DNA of 64,000 nt from Pseudocercospora fijiensis CIRAD86. Lineage: Eukaryota; Ascomycota; Dothideomycetes; Mycosphaerellales; Mycosphaerellaceae. The stretch is from positions 2,548,651 to 2,612,650 of the forward strand of contig NW_006921538.1 of the NCBI RefSeq assembly GCF_000340215.1. Direction: 5' to 3'. The position numbers were made by a program, and so were the translations under genes. Below the pieces are notes generated by a model. That model ran no database searches, was not told the DNA's origin, and worked only from the letters and a program-made list of their open reading frames with translations. Positions 41,059 to 51,899 of the stretch are shown one piece after another; positions within the stretch are counted from its first letter, which is position 1, and each line of letters opens with the position of its first letter.

Positions 41059-41990
41059 TTAGTATCTAGTATGCTATCTATTGCGCTATATAACCCTTAC
41101 TATTCGACGATAGAACGAGCCCGTAATCGCCTTAATTTCCGCCTTAGTTATAGTATCCTAATAGTCCTATATTATCTCTCGATGCCTCTCGTCGCTTAAG
41201 GGATATCTATACTAGGTATTAAGCTAATACTTTATAAAAGCCTAGACATTCTTAATTAGATTAAGATTAGGCGAGTTTAGCGGCTATATATCTAGATAAT
41301 AGTCGATATTGCTAGTAGCAAAAGCGTTACAAGTGCGCTATACTTTATAGATTAAGGCACTATTAAGGATAAGTAGTAGACGCTAGGTTAGTTGCTAGAT
41401 AATAGCGAGTAGATAAATAGGTAAATTAAAGTCGTCGCTTTCTAAGAGGTCTTCTTCTACCCTCTCTATAGCGATCTTTATAGCGACTTCTTCGTAAAAG
41501 CGGACAATCTCTAGCATTATATACTTAGTAAAGGTATAAGAACTAATCTTACCCTAAGTACAATTAAAGAAGATTATCTAGCTCTTCTACTTGCTAGTAA
41601 TAAGTCCGAAGTAATACTATATCTTAATCCGCCGGAAGCGAGGTCTAAGGCAGTCTAGATCGTGTGCCTTACTAACAAGACGCGTAATAAACGTACGAGT
41701 TAATCTACCCCTTCCGAAGGCAATACTATTAAAGAAGACTATTATTCTGCTAGTATCTAGCTATACTAGCGACTATATACTAAACTAAGGCCTTAGATTA
41801 AGTATATCTACGTCTAGTAATAGCACCTTTCTTATAACGCGTCTATAGTATCTAAGCTCGTTTAAACGGCGCCTAACCGTAGAAACTAAACACTTAAGAC
41901 CTAGTTCTTCCTTAATCTTAGTATAGCTAGCTTTACGGCCTTCTACTAAGCCTATAACGAAGTCGATAATACGATTAGTAATAGGTGTAC
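41059..41990 (-). pseudogene. Tc1/mariner-type DDE transposase relic
   Basis: Read on the minus strand, a helix-turn-helix stretch (GRKASYTKIKEELG at about 41,940) is followed by the DDE-domain block PLNSPNLNLIKNV-stop-AF at about 41,250-41,290, which corresponds to the well-known SPDLNPIENVWA motif after RIP changes. The frame ends at a TAA near 41,059. Several TAG codons fall where Trp or Gln is expected. I could not define terminal inverted repeats or a TA duplication, so the element limits are unknown. Confidence 0.75.
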
Positions 41991-43094
41991 TAAACTAACG
42001 TAGGCCCTATATAAAGCGTTAAAGGGTTAGTGTTTCCGGCTCGTTCGTAACGCGCTAAACCGTCGAATACGGCTTATTAAGGAAGGCTAATATTTTCGAT
42101 AGATACTAACCGAGGAAACGATAAAGGAACTTAATAGCGTAGTATATAAAGGTAGGTATAATGCGATAGCGTTAACGGCCGTATTCGAGAGCCTCGCGAG
42201 TGTTCTATAGTAGTCGTTTACCTAGTAGTATCGAGGGCTCTTTAGTTAATAGTTGCTAAACCTATAGTAGGCGTCTTCTACCGACGATTTAAGTAGATTA
42301 AGAAGATTAAGCCGGAGTCTAGTAAGGAGGCACTTCCTTAATAGGCTCTATTATAGCGCAGTAGTTAATAACTTAATAGTCTATCTATAGTAGCTTCTAT
42401 ACGCTTTTTACAACCTCTACGTACCCTTAGTCGCGTCTATAATTACTATAGTAAGGACGCGGAAGTCGCGTTTCCTCCCCTATTTCGCAGTTCTCGTACC
42501 TAGCGGCTAACTAGCTAACTTAATTACCTCTACTAGGTCTCTAACCTCTTCGTTATACTATTCTTCTATCTATTTTATAAGGAACTAAGGTCTCGACAGA
42601 GGCCTATATCCTATATAGTATAATGCCCTTAGTAGGTAGGGCTCTATAGAAGAGGTATAAGAGGAGTAAATAAATAGGTATATAGATACGACGTAGCAGT
42701 TAGATTTCTCTATATAACAATACCTAAAGAACTCGAAAAGGAAGAGGGTAAATAAAGAGTTTTCTCGGTACGCTAAGCCCTACGAATCGGATACGAGGCG
42801 CTATCGAGAAGGTTACGAATTAGGGTTCCCTAATAGTATCCCCCCCTCCCCTAGTAGCCTATCCTAGGCTATATAGAAAACGAGGTTAGTATGTAAATAG
42901 AGGGTTAGAAGGGCTAGGTTCGGGGTGTTTACGTAGCCGTCTCGTTACTCTTCCGCCGCCTAGGTAAGGCTAAGCGTCTAGCGTAAGGCTACGTACAACC
43001 TATACGAATTTCTCGTACCGAGACACTAGGTAAGCGATACGTATTATTACCCGCGTAGGTAGTTCTAGGCTCGTTGCGGTAGGTATTCGTAAGT
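41991..43094. other. RIP-degraded sequence of unclear origin, left of the gypsy element
   Basis: About 1.1 kb has more than one frame with only TAG/TAA-type interruptions on both strands, so coding strand and identity cannot be decided. It is the left part of the sequence into which the LTR element inserted; the right part resumes at 50,197. Confidence 0.4.
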
Positions 43095-43099
43095 CCTAC
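43095..43099. repeat. Target-site duplication, left copy (CCTAC)
   Basis: CCTAC directly precedes the left LTR and the same five bases directly follow the right LTR at 50,192-50,196. Confidence 0.85.
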
Positions 43100-43296
43100 T
43101 ATAAGAAGGGTATATTAGCAGGTAGATAGGGTAGTAGTAGGTATAAGTAGTATTCGATAAGGACCTAGGAGGAGAGGGAGGAAGGCAGGCAAGTTGGCCT
43201 ACTACTAAGCGCCAAGCCCTGCCTAAGGCATCGAGACCCTAGCTTTACTCGAGCCCGGTCACATGCCAATTACGTATAACCTCTTTGGTCCTAACA
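43100..43296 (-). repeat. LTR, left copy (3' LTR in element orientation)
   Basis: This 197-bp LTR pairs with 49,995-50,191. By eye the two differ at eight sites, all C/T or G/A transitions in CA/TA or TG/TA context, with no indel. Confidence 0.93.
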
Positions 43297-44520
43297 TACG
43301 CTTCCCTTCTAAAGGCCGCGCCCTCGTAGCCGGTCTTTGTTCTAATATCAATCTCGGTTGCCGCTAACTTAGCAGGTCTAATAAGCCGCTTAGTCCGCGC
43401 TAAATTGAACGCACAACTACCGATTATATAACTATATTAAACCTCACCTCTAAACAATACAATGTACAACTCTAACTGCGCTATCTCTATATATAATAAA
43501 CTATAAAGTGATATATATCTACAAGAATTGAAGGCCTTCGACTAATTATAATACGAGCGCGTCTTCCCTACTATAATAGGTAGACGTACGAGGTATTGCA
43601 GTACTGCCTCCGTTCTAAGTAATATCGTATCGAGTTCTTTGCGTCTACTCTTAAAAGACCTAGCAATGTCCGCTTCCGAGGGTTTATCCGTTTCCGAGGG
43701 TTATTGTTCTTGTCATTCGTAGTTTCGCTAGCCCTAATTAGCTAGGTTTAGCAGCCTTCAAGTGTTAATCTTATCTTATCTTTTCAAAAAACACAGCTCG
43801 TCTAGTTTCTATAGGTAAAGGCTATTATAAGTGCAGTAGTGGAGGTTCGCCTCGCTTAAAGGGTTAGATAGATCGAGGAGTAACCTATTATCCGCAAGAT
43901 CGACCCTAGCTAGCTTAGCTCTATAGTTTTGCCCTTAGTTAGTTAGTCTATTAGTCTACTTAATCTTTAAGCGGCTTAAAGCTTTAACTTAGCCTTAAAG
44001 TTTTAATTAACCTTTAACAGGCTTAAAGCATTAATCAAAGTTTTAATTAAAGGTGCCTTAGGCTCGTAGTATAGGTAAGGTTGTGTCTATAGGCGTAGCG
44101 ACAATAGCAAGTAATGTTAACAATAGCAGCGCTAGTCGTCTTAGCGCTAACTTTACCTTCTTCTACTAACAACAACTCGGCAACACCGTTACTAATATAG
44201 CGGTATCCTTCCTTTCTCAAATAGCAACACACTCCGTAACACTATTACTAATATAGCCGCGCCGGCCGCGCCGTCCTCGCCGATTGCCTAAGCCGCGAGG
44301 CTTCGACAGAATAAGGGAATAAGAGGGGGCTCTAAGAGAAGGGTCTTATAGGGTACGCTAGTGAGGTACGCTAGTAAAGAGGTAGATTCTATAGTAGTAT
44401 AGTCTTATTGTCCTTTATTGCTAACAATTGCTTGCTTCTAATTAGTTAGCTAATAGTACCCCGGGGGTAGCATTATTCCTAGGCGACATTATAGGCCTTT
44501 AGCCTTCTTCTTATTCTTTA

Positions 44521-44690
44521 CACTAGTCTAATACTTATCTAACAACTCAGTTATATCCTCGAAGGAACCTTTAGCTTCCTACGAGTCCTATTTAGGTAGA
44601 TAGCCTTGCTATCTTAGCAGGTACTCCTTCTTGCCTTGCCTAGTCTAGTGCTACAAGATACGTTCTATAGACTATAGCTCTTTACTATCC
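44521..44690 (-). pseudogene. Chromodomain at the integrase C-terminus (element 1)
   Basis: Minus-strand reading gives TRQGKKEYLLR-stop-QGYLPK-stop-DS-stop-EAKGSFEDITELLDKY, a chromodomain in which the expected Trp codons have become TAG. Chromodomains guide integration towards marked chromatin, often heterochromatin. Confidence 0.8.
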
Positions 44691-45463
44691 GCTAGTATGT
44701 CTTCGTGTTCTATAGGGGCTTTATCCCCTTCGCGTAGGTAGTACGGCTTAAGGAGGGATACATAGAAGGTATTATAGATAGTATAATAAGGTGGAAGCTA
44801 CAACTAATAGGCCTATATGCCCTTAGCCTCTCGAATACGGAATAGGCCAATATATCTTAGTGCGAGCTTAGGCCTTGTTTTGCTATTAGGTAATAGGTGT
44901 TTGCGGATGCGGAGGTTCTTTGTACTAAGCATAACTATATCGCCTTGCTTAAAGGTTATTAGTATATAGTGCTTATCGTAGTAGGTCTTTTAGTACTCTT
45001 AAGCCTTTATTAACTTCTCGGCTATCTTAGTATAGATTTCCCGCATCTTCTAAACCCTCTTAATAGCCGCTAGTGTTTCGGGTACTTAACGCGCTTCCCT
45101 TTCCTTACGCTCGGCCTCGAGCGATAGTAGGTCTTGTAGTATAGCAGCATTCTAGCCTATTATAGCTATATAGGGCGAGACCTTAGTTAATGAATATACA
45201 CTGTTATTGTATACGAATTCTGTAGGCTATAGGAGGTTGACCTAATCCTCGGGGTTCTTATTGATATAGCTGCGTAGGTACTACTATAGGGTAGCATTCT
45301 GCCTCTCTGTTTAACCGTTAGTCTATAGATAGAAGGCTGTTAATAGTCGATGCTTTAGTCTTAGCTGCAAGCAAATCTCGCTCTAATAGTGAGATGTTAG
45401 TATCGATCTACGATCGGATACGATCCCCTTAGGGGTTCCCTAATAGGTATAGAAGATGCTAGT

Positions 45464-45840
45464 CTATAGCGCCTCTGCTATATTAATAGCAGTCCAATCC
45501 TTACGCGCCGGGATGTATCGAGCGCCTTTAGTAAATCGATCTACTATAACAAGGATAGCATTATATACATCCTTGCTGCCCCTACGCTTAGTAGGAGGAA
45601 GGCCTATAATAAAGTCTATTATAAGCTTAGCAAACGGCTTCCTAGGAACAGGAAGTAAAGACAACTCGCTAAATAGTAAGTGCTTTAGTGCTTTGACTCG
45701 CTAGTATACTATATAGGTCTGTATATACTCCTTTATATGCCGCTTACTATTTAGCTAGTAGTATATGCGCGATAGTAACTCGTACGACCTCTCTGTGCTA
45801 TAGTAACTAGCGAGCTCACTATTATAGTGCCTCTTTAAAA
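45464..45840 (-). pseudogene. Integrase (element 1)
   Basis: A surviving open segment at 45,464-45,664 reads FAKLIIDFIIGLPPTKRRGS and NAILVIVDRFTKGARYIPA, the catalytic core start of Ty3/gypsy integrases with the first Asp present. The zinc-binding region lies just upstream on the minus strand up to about 45,840 and is interrupted by stops. Confidence 0.85.
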
Positions 45841-46559
45841 GCTCTTGTCTAATCGATTGTTTAGCGGGGATATAGTATCTACCCTTAAACTTTAAGTAAC
45901 CTTTATCGTCGATCGACCAATTGTTGTTACTCTTGCTAGATCGAGTCGTTCGCCTACTTACAAGCTTATTAATACGTTCGATAGCAAAGGCGTCCCTCTA
46001 CTAAGCCCGTAACAGCTCATCTATAAACGATTAACTATCCCTATTCGCAAGGTCATTTAATAGCACCCTCGCTATTAAACGAGGTACGCATTATATACAT
46101 TTAATAGTACTAGCAGCCGGAACTACTATAACCTCTTCTATAGTACTGTCGCTATATAGACTATTACTATAAATAGCAATGTCCTCAATCGAGTTATTAT
46201 AGCTCGAGCGATCTATGTCCTTTCTTTTAACGTATACTAGAAGAACGACAACTCCGCTATAGTATTTGTTGCCGCCGCGGGGTCCGGAAGTCCGCTTATC
46301 CTACGCTTGCTTATTAATAATACGGGCTATAGCAATCTTATGCTGCAGGGTTGGAAACAAAGAATTGATGTACTAAGTCTCGCTGTCGTAATTAGGTCGC
46401 CTCGATAGGCTATCGGTAGGGTTACTTACGCCTAGCCGGTATAACATATTAAAATCAAACCTAGCGAGGTAGACGGCCTATCTAGCCTGTCGACCTATAA
46501 CCCTAGTAACCTTAGTAATGCTACGGAGGTTGTTATAGTCTATATAGACCTGTATTGTA

Positions 46560-46700
46560 TATTAAGCCCTATCGAGGTAGTGCCTCTAGTGCTTAAAGGC
46601 CTCGACAATAGCTAGGAGCTCTTGCTCGTAGGTCTCGTAGCGACGCTTAGCATCAATTATCTTCCTCGAGAAGAAGGCAATTAGGTACTAGTGATTATTA
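46560..46700 (-). pseudogene. RNase H region (element 1)
   Basis: Reading IAFFSRKIIDAKRRYETYEQ, then ELLAIVEAFKH-stop-RHYLD, matches the tether/RNase H junction of gypsy polymerases with a Trp-to-TAG change. Confidence 0.82.
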
Positions 46701-47169
46701 TTAGCCTATTGTAACATAATAGCTAATATAGCAAACTGTAAAGCGTTAGTCTTAATACGGATCTGCTTGCTTAGTACAAAATAGTGCAACAAGGGGACTT
46801 TAGTAAAGCGCTTCTTTAAACCGTTAAAAGCGGCTTATGCTCTGTTAGTCTATTTAAACTCTCTAGTTAGGTTAGCCTTAGTTTTAGTAAGCTTAGTTAG
46901 GGGTATTATATGCCGTAAATAGCCCTTAATAAAGCGACGATAGAAATTAGCGAAGCCGAGGAACGACTATAGTTCCTTAATTGACGTAGGAATAGGCTAT
47001 TTAGTAATAGTTTTAATCCGATTAGGATCAGCCTTAACACCCTTAGTTAATACGAGGAAGCTAAGGAAGGATACCTCCTTAGTAGCAAAGGTGCATTTAG
47101 AAGGCTTGTAATACAGTCTATAGGCTCGCAGGCGATCGAGTACCTTGCGGACTATAGCCTAGTGCTCCG

Positions 47170-47821
47170 CGATATCGGGTAAGTATATATAAACTAGGAT
47201 GTTATCTAGGTAAACTACACAGAGGTAATCTAATAGGCCTAATAGGGCCCGATTAATATAGGACTAGAATGTAGCAGGGGCATTAGCTAGCCTAAATAGC
47301 ATAACTAAGTACTCGAAATAGCTATAGCGAGTACGGAAGGCTATTTTCTATTCGTTACCCTTACGAATGCGGATACGATAGTACGTATCCTTAATGTCTA
47401 GTGTAGTATAGTAGTAAGCCCTAGAAAGGCGATCGAGGGTTTTATTAATAAGAGGGAGTAGACAGCGATCTTTAATAGTAACAGCATTAAGCCTACGATA
47501 ATCGACATAGAGGCGTAGGCTACTATCCTTCTTTAGCACGAAGAGGATAGGTACACTAGCAGGGCTATTACTATATCGGATGCGACTATTAGCTAGGTTT
47601 TCCTCTAGGTACTTACGTAGTATAGCAAGCTCTCGTTCACTAAGGTTGTAGAGGGGACTAAAAGGAACCTCCTTGCCCTCTATAATATTAATCTTATAAT
47701 CCGTCTCCTTAAATATAGGCAAGGTCGATGCTAGGTAGTGTTTAAACATATTAATATAGGTCTCCCGGATAGTCTCTAGTATACGAGCAAGCTGATCAGG
47801 GTTAATGCTATTAGGGGGCAC
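47170..47821 (-). pseudogene. Reverse transcriptase (element 1)
   Basis: The segment 47,348-47,821 is still open for 157 codons and contains LRLYVDYRRLNAVTIKDR and YYYTTLDIKDTYYRIRIRKG. Further on, at about 47,200, the active-site box reads VVYLDNILVY; the family has two adjacent Asp here, and GAT-GAC to GAT-AAC is a TpG to TpA change. Loss of this Asp should abolish polymerase activity. Confidence 0.9.
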
Positions 47822-48163
47822 AGGTTTATCGTTATTACTACCGAGTAGGTCGGCAGTTGGATTAGCTAAGGCGGGTGTTAAGTTGCTAATAAACAGGACC
47901 CTAATATCGTTAGGGCACTCGCTAACATTAATATACTTAATGTCCTCTTTCCTAGCGATGCCAAATCGCTACTGTTAGCTGCCTAGGTCTATAGCTATAG
48001 TATAGTACTTGAGAATAGGGTTGCTAATAACAATATTAGATAGGAGGTTGTCTATGTCTACTGCGTAGGCAGTAAAGTCTAGAATGCGCTCGTTGCCGAG
48101 GTTATCTCTTAGTACTATATAGATATAGTAGGCTCTATAGGTCAAGTGCCGAGCGTTATTAAA

Positions 48164-48358
48164 CTAAGCAAGGGTTGGCAGGTTAGTCCTAGGCAATTGT
48201 CGGAGGTCTAATTGCTTAGCTAGGCGATAGTTGATAAGGGCACTAACTGAATTTCCCGGGTCTAGTATAACCTTAGCTCTATAATTGTTGCTACGCGAGT
48301 CCGATACGAGATAGGTACGTATAATAGCTAGCACAATGTCGATAGTCTTACGCCGCAC
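48164..48358 (-). pseudogene. Retropepsin-like protease (element 1)
   Basis: The open segment reads AKVILDPGNSVSALINYRLA, matching the LDSGA-type active-site strand of retroviral-like aspartic proteases, with the Asp kept but neighbouring residues changed. Confidence 0.75.
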
Positions 48359-48486
48359 AAGGCTAATAGTTAGTGCGGCGCTTACTCTTTTTTCGAAGGT
48401 TGGCCTATAGGGGTAGCGTTAGCCGCTAAGAGGTGCTTTCGGTATTTAGCGGAAGTACGGTCAATTCGGGCCTAGTCCTTAGGTTT

Positions 48487-49737
48487 GTCGCATTAGCCTA
48501 GTAAATAGCTAGTACTGTTATAATTGAAGCACTTTAATCCGGTTAGAACACTGCCGTAGCTATTGTTGTTAGTTAAGCGGTTAGCGTTATAGGGATACGA
48601 GCCCCTTCTACGGCCTCTATTGCGGCCTCCTCTATATAGCCGGCGGCTACGGCCTCTTCTACGGTTATTGTTACTGTTCCTATTGTTAGCATTGTTGTTA
48701 TAGTAGGAACCTTAGTTTCCTCCGCCGCGGCTACTACGGCTGCTACGGTTAGTACTAGCTAGTCGGATCCTTAATTCTAGTCGTTATTAGAGCTAAACAG
48801 CCCGTTCGGCTGTTTCTACTTCGACTATAAATTGAATGCGTATTAGGTTAGCTTGTTCGAATACACGGCGACGGTCCAATTCGAGGATAAGTTCCTATCT
48901 AAGTTTTAAGCGTATCTCGGAGATCTATATAGAATTAGTCTTAGGCGGAAGGTCGTCTTTAAGGGTTTTTAAATAGGCCTCGAATAAGCGAGCCGATTAA
49001 TTAGTCTTCTATTTAGCTCGAAGATATAGGTCCTAAGCATATTGTTGCCTTAGTATAGGGTTTCTAAGGGTATCTAGTATAATGGTTTTGTAGGTCTGCT
49101 ACTAAACAGCGGTCTGATCGTTAAGGGAGTTAAAATAGTCATCCTATATACGCTTTAGGTCGCTATTGATGTACTGCATAGCGTATACGACTAAGGAATA
49201 GTCGTCTAGTAGCGCTCTTAGTGCGTTGCGCTAGTTGAGTTCACAGTCACGAATGTAGTCGTTATACTGCTTCCGACTAGAGCTATTAAATACAGTGCAG
49301 TCCTTAAGTTTAGCGTCCTTCTTTTAGATAGGTAGTAAAGAAGGTCCCGCTGTTAGTTTAGTCGTCGGGGCTTCCTAAAGGCGACGGAGCTTAAGGAGAT
49401 TATCCTTTAGCTATTGTTCTTAACGTAGGGCAGTAAGCCTGTTTTAGGTAGCTTCTTAAAGTCTCCCTAATGGTTGAGGCCTAAAGGCTAGTTAGCTATA
49501 TCGTCGATTGACAATATTGTTAAGAATGTCGTTAACAGGCAATTCCGGATTATTACCTAGAATTACAGGTTCTTCTTTAGCAGGCTCTCCGGCAGGCTCT
49601 TTAGTAGGAGGCACTTTAGTAGGAGCCTTAGTAGGCACTTCAGTAGGCACTGTGCTACTAGCGTTGTTATTGCTAGCGCTACTAGCGGCAGCACGGTTAT
49701 TGTTTCGTAATAAACCGACTATTATAAGGGGTAACAC
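48487..49737 (-). pseudogene. Gag region with zinc knuckle (element 1)
   Basis: Near 48,487-48,531 the minus strand reads CFNYNSTSYLLG-stop-CDKP, a CX2CX4HX4C knuckle in which the second Cys and the His have become Tyr through TpG/CpA changes. The N-terminal part at 49,492-49,737 is an open, Pro/Thr/Glu-rich stretch. The frame between is broken. Confidence 0.7.
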
Positions 49738-49994
49738 CGATAATGTATTATTAGCCCCTAAGATGCGGATGTAGCGGAATTAGTAGATATTAGTCTAGTA
49801 CGATTAACTTAGTATAATAGGCCGTATAGAAGGCCTTGCTTAATAATTAGTACGGTTGTTTCGATAGAGTAGTACGTATAGGTCCCGTTCTTCGGGCGCA
49901 ATATAGTTAGATTAGTCTTGTTCGTAGCTATACCGCTAAAAGCTTGAAATAAGAACTATCTAGCTACTGCCCTTAAAGGGTAGATCGAATACTG

Positions 49995-50191
49995 TATAAG
50001 AAGGGTATATTAGCAGGTAGATAGGGTAGTAGTAGGTACAAGTAGTATTCGATAAGGACCTAGGAGGAGAGGGAGGAAGGTAGGCAAGTTGGCCTACTGC
50101 TAAGCGCCAAGCCCTGCCTAAGGCATCGAGACCCTGGCTTTACTCGAGCCCGGTCACATACCAATCACGTATAACCTCTTTAGTCCTAATA
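49995..50191 (-). repeat. LTR, right copy (5' LTR in element orientation)
   Basis: This 197-bp copy pairs with 43,100-43,296 and is followed by CCTAC at 50,192-50,196. It has kept CA or TG at five of the eight differing sites. Confidence 0.93.
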
Positions 50192-50196
50192 CCTAC
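50192..50196. repeat. Target-site duplication, right copy (CCTAC)
   Basis: Matches the five bases before the left LTR. Confidence 0.85.
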
Positions 50197-51850
50197 GGAA
50201 GACCTTCGTCGCTATAATCTAATAGAGTTGCCGATTCGGGTCCGATATTAGTTCGCGTAGTCGTTACTATCCTTTGCGTATCGCCGCTTCTTGCCTTATA
50301 TTAAGTCTTTAATTGCGTATCCCTAGGTTAGCTATTACTTAAGTAGCTTTACCGGTCGCGGTTAGGCGCCCGCGTACGTAGCGGAGCGGTTACAAAGCAG
50401 TAACGAGAAGGTAGTAATTAGACCCCGTACCCTTAGTATATAAGGCGCCTATTCTTCTTCTAACTTCTTCTCTACTTTACTATATACTATAAGCCTTCGA
50501 AGAGTCCTTTAACCTCTTCTATAGCCTTCTTTAATTAATTATTATTAAGTTTAGTTTAATAAACCGCAACAACTCTACTCCGTAGCGCCCGATACTATTA
50601 CTAATTCTAGCTAGTAACAACGTATTTAGTTTTTAAGACTTTAAGTCCTTAAACGTTAACGGTCCCGGTAGTAGTAAGTATTCGATAGCGTTTCGCGGCG
50701 TTTTTAGTAGCTAATTAGTATAGTTCGTCGACCTCTCTCTCTCGATAATATATCTTAAGGAGACCCGCCTAATCCCTTCGGCGCTAGTCCTACTAGTCGT
50801 AGTAGCAAGAGTCCCGTCGTTAGTACGCTAGGTTATTATGCCTATTATAGTATTCTTACGATACCGGATCCGTCGCAACCCTTACTACCCTAGGCCTACT
50901 ATATCGCCGAGGTATTAACTTCTAACTAGCCTATTAAGAAGGCGCTTACTAATCCGCCGCCTCTCTAAGGTCTGCCCGCTCTCTATAAGCCTATCTATAC
51001 TAAGTATATTTACTATCGGTAGAAAGCTAAGGATACGAATAGTAAGAATAGAGTTATCGACGAGAAGTCGAAGTTAGACGTAGTAGTAGTCTATAAGAAG
51101 CCTTCGGGAGGATCTTGCTAGTATTATAAGGATAGTCCTAGTAACCCGTCGTATATCCTAGTACATTTCGAGCCTATTTCGTCGCCGTTTTGCCGCTAAT
51201 CTGTACTAGGTTCCTAAAGAGATATAGCGCGCTACTAATGTCTAGTATTACCTTCGTCGCGATACGCTCTACGCTCCGGATTAAGCTACGATCGATCGTC
51301 GTTACTAGCGTCTTATAGGCTATTTAAACAAGTTTATAGTAGCCTTATTCGATCTCGACCGCGAGGTCCGTAACCGCGCTCCTAACGAGATTAAGTCGCC
51401 TAATAAGGGCCTCGCTTCCGCTAACGCGTATAAGTACTGCTATTAGGCTCGGAGGGTTAGCTATAAGTATACCGAGAAGGAGTAGAATACGGGTCGTAGC
51501 GATAGCGGGCATCGTCCGAGAAACGTAGTAGTAGACTCTTAGGCCGAGTTTACTATAGTGCGAGGTGTAACGACTTAGGAGTAGCGTCTTATCTACTAGG
51601 GCTAGTACGCGGTATAATTTCGGTATAGGTTCGAGGCGGTTTCGGTAGCGAGATAGTAGAGGGCATTTGCTTTTAAGCGTAGAGTTAGGTTTAAGGTTTT
51701 CTACGATTTGCGATACGAAGCTTATAGTTCCCTACGGAAACTAGCTTCTCTTAAGATTAATAATCAATTAATATTTACTAAGGTTTAAGCGTAGATTTAG
51801 TTAACTGCTACGTTCTATAATGCGATAGATAGATACTAAAAGCATAGGTT
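50197..51850 (+). other. RIP-degraded sequence, possible coding relic on plus strand
   Basis: This is the right-hand continuation of the sequence interrupted by element 1. Near 50,440 GTATATAAGG is followed by a pyrimidine-rich leader-like stretch. At about 51,000-51,150 a plus frame reads KAKDTNSKNRVIDEKSKLDV and is interrupted only by TAG/TAA. I recognise no family; it could be a gag-like or host-derived relic. Confidence 0.35.
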
Positions 51851-51899
51851 TCTCGCAAACGACCCTTTATTATACGCTTCCTAAAATCTAGTATCTCTA

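Larger units (their letters stand above)
43100..50191 (-). mobile_element. Full-length Ty3/gypsy chromovirus, RIP-inactivated
   Basis: This 7,092-bp element is bounded by two 197-bp direct LTRs and a CCTAC target duplication. On the minus strand the order is gag (with zinc knuckle), protease, reverse transcriptase, RNase H, integrase, chromodomain, which is the Ty3/gypsy chromovirus order. In that orientation the LTR begins TGTTAG in the less mutated copy and ends CTTATA, consistent with TG..CA ends after CpA loss. All genes carry stops, and the catalytic Asp pair of the reverse transcriptase is changed, so the copy cannot move by itself. Confidence 0.93.

Noticed and set aside
42151..43094. 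Continuous plus frame apparently resuming at 50,197 across the gypsy insertion
   Set aside because: The phase does match after removing the insert, but the minus strand reads equally well and RIP leaves several frames with few non-TAG/TAA stops, so coding strand cannot be decided.
44047..44232. 61-codon minus open frame inside gypsy element 1
   Set aside because: It lies in the non-coding stretch between chromodomain and LTR and has no recognisable motif.
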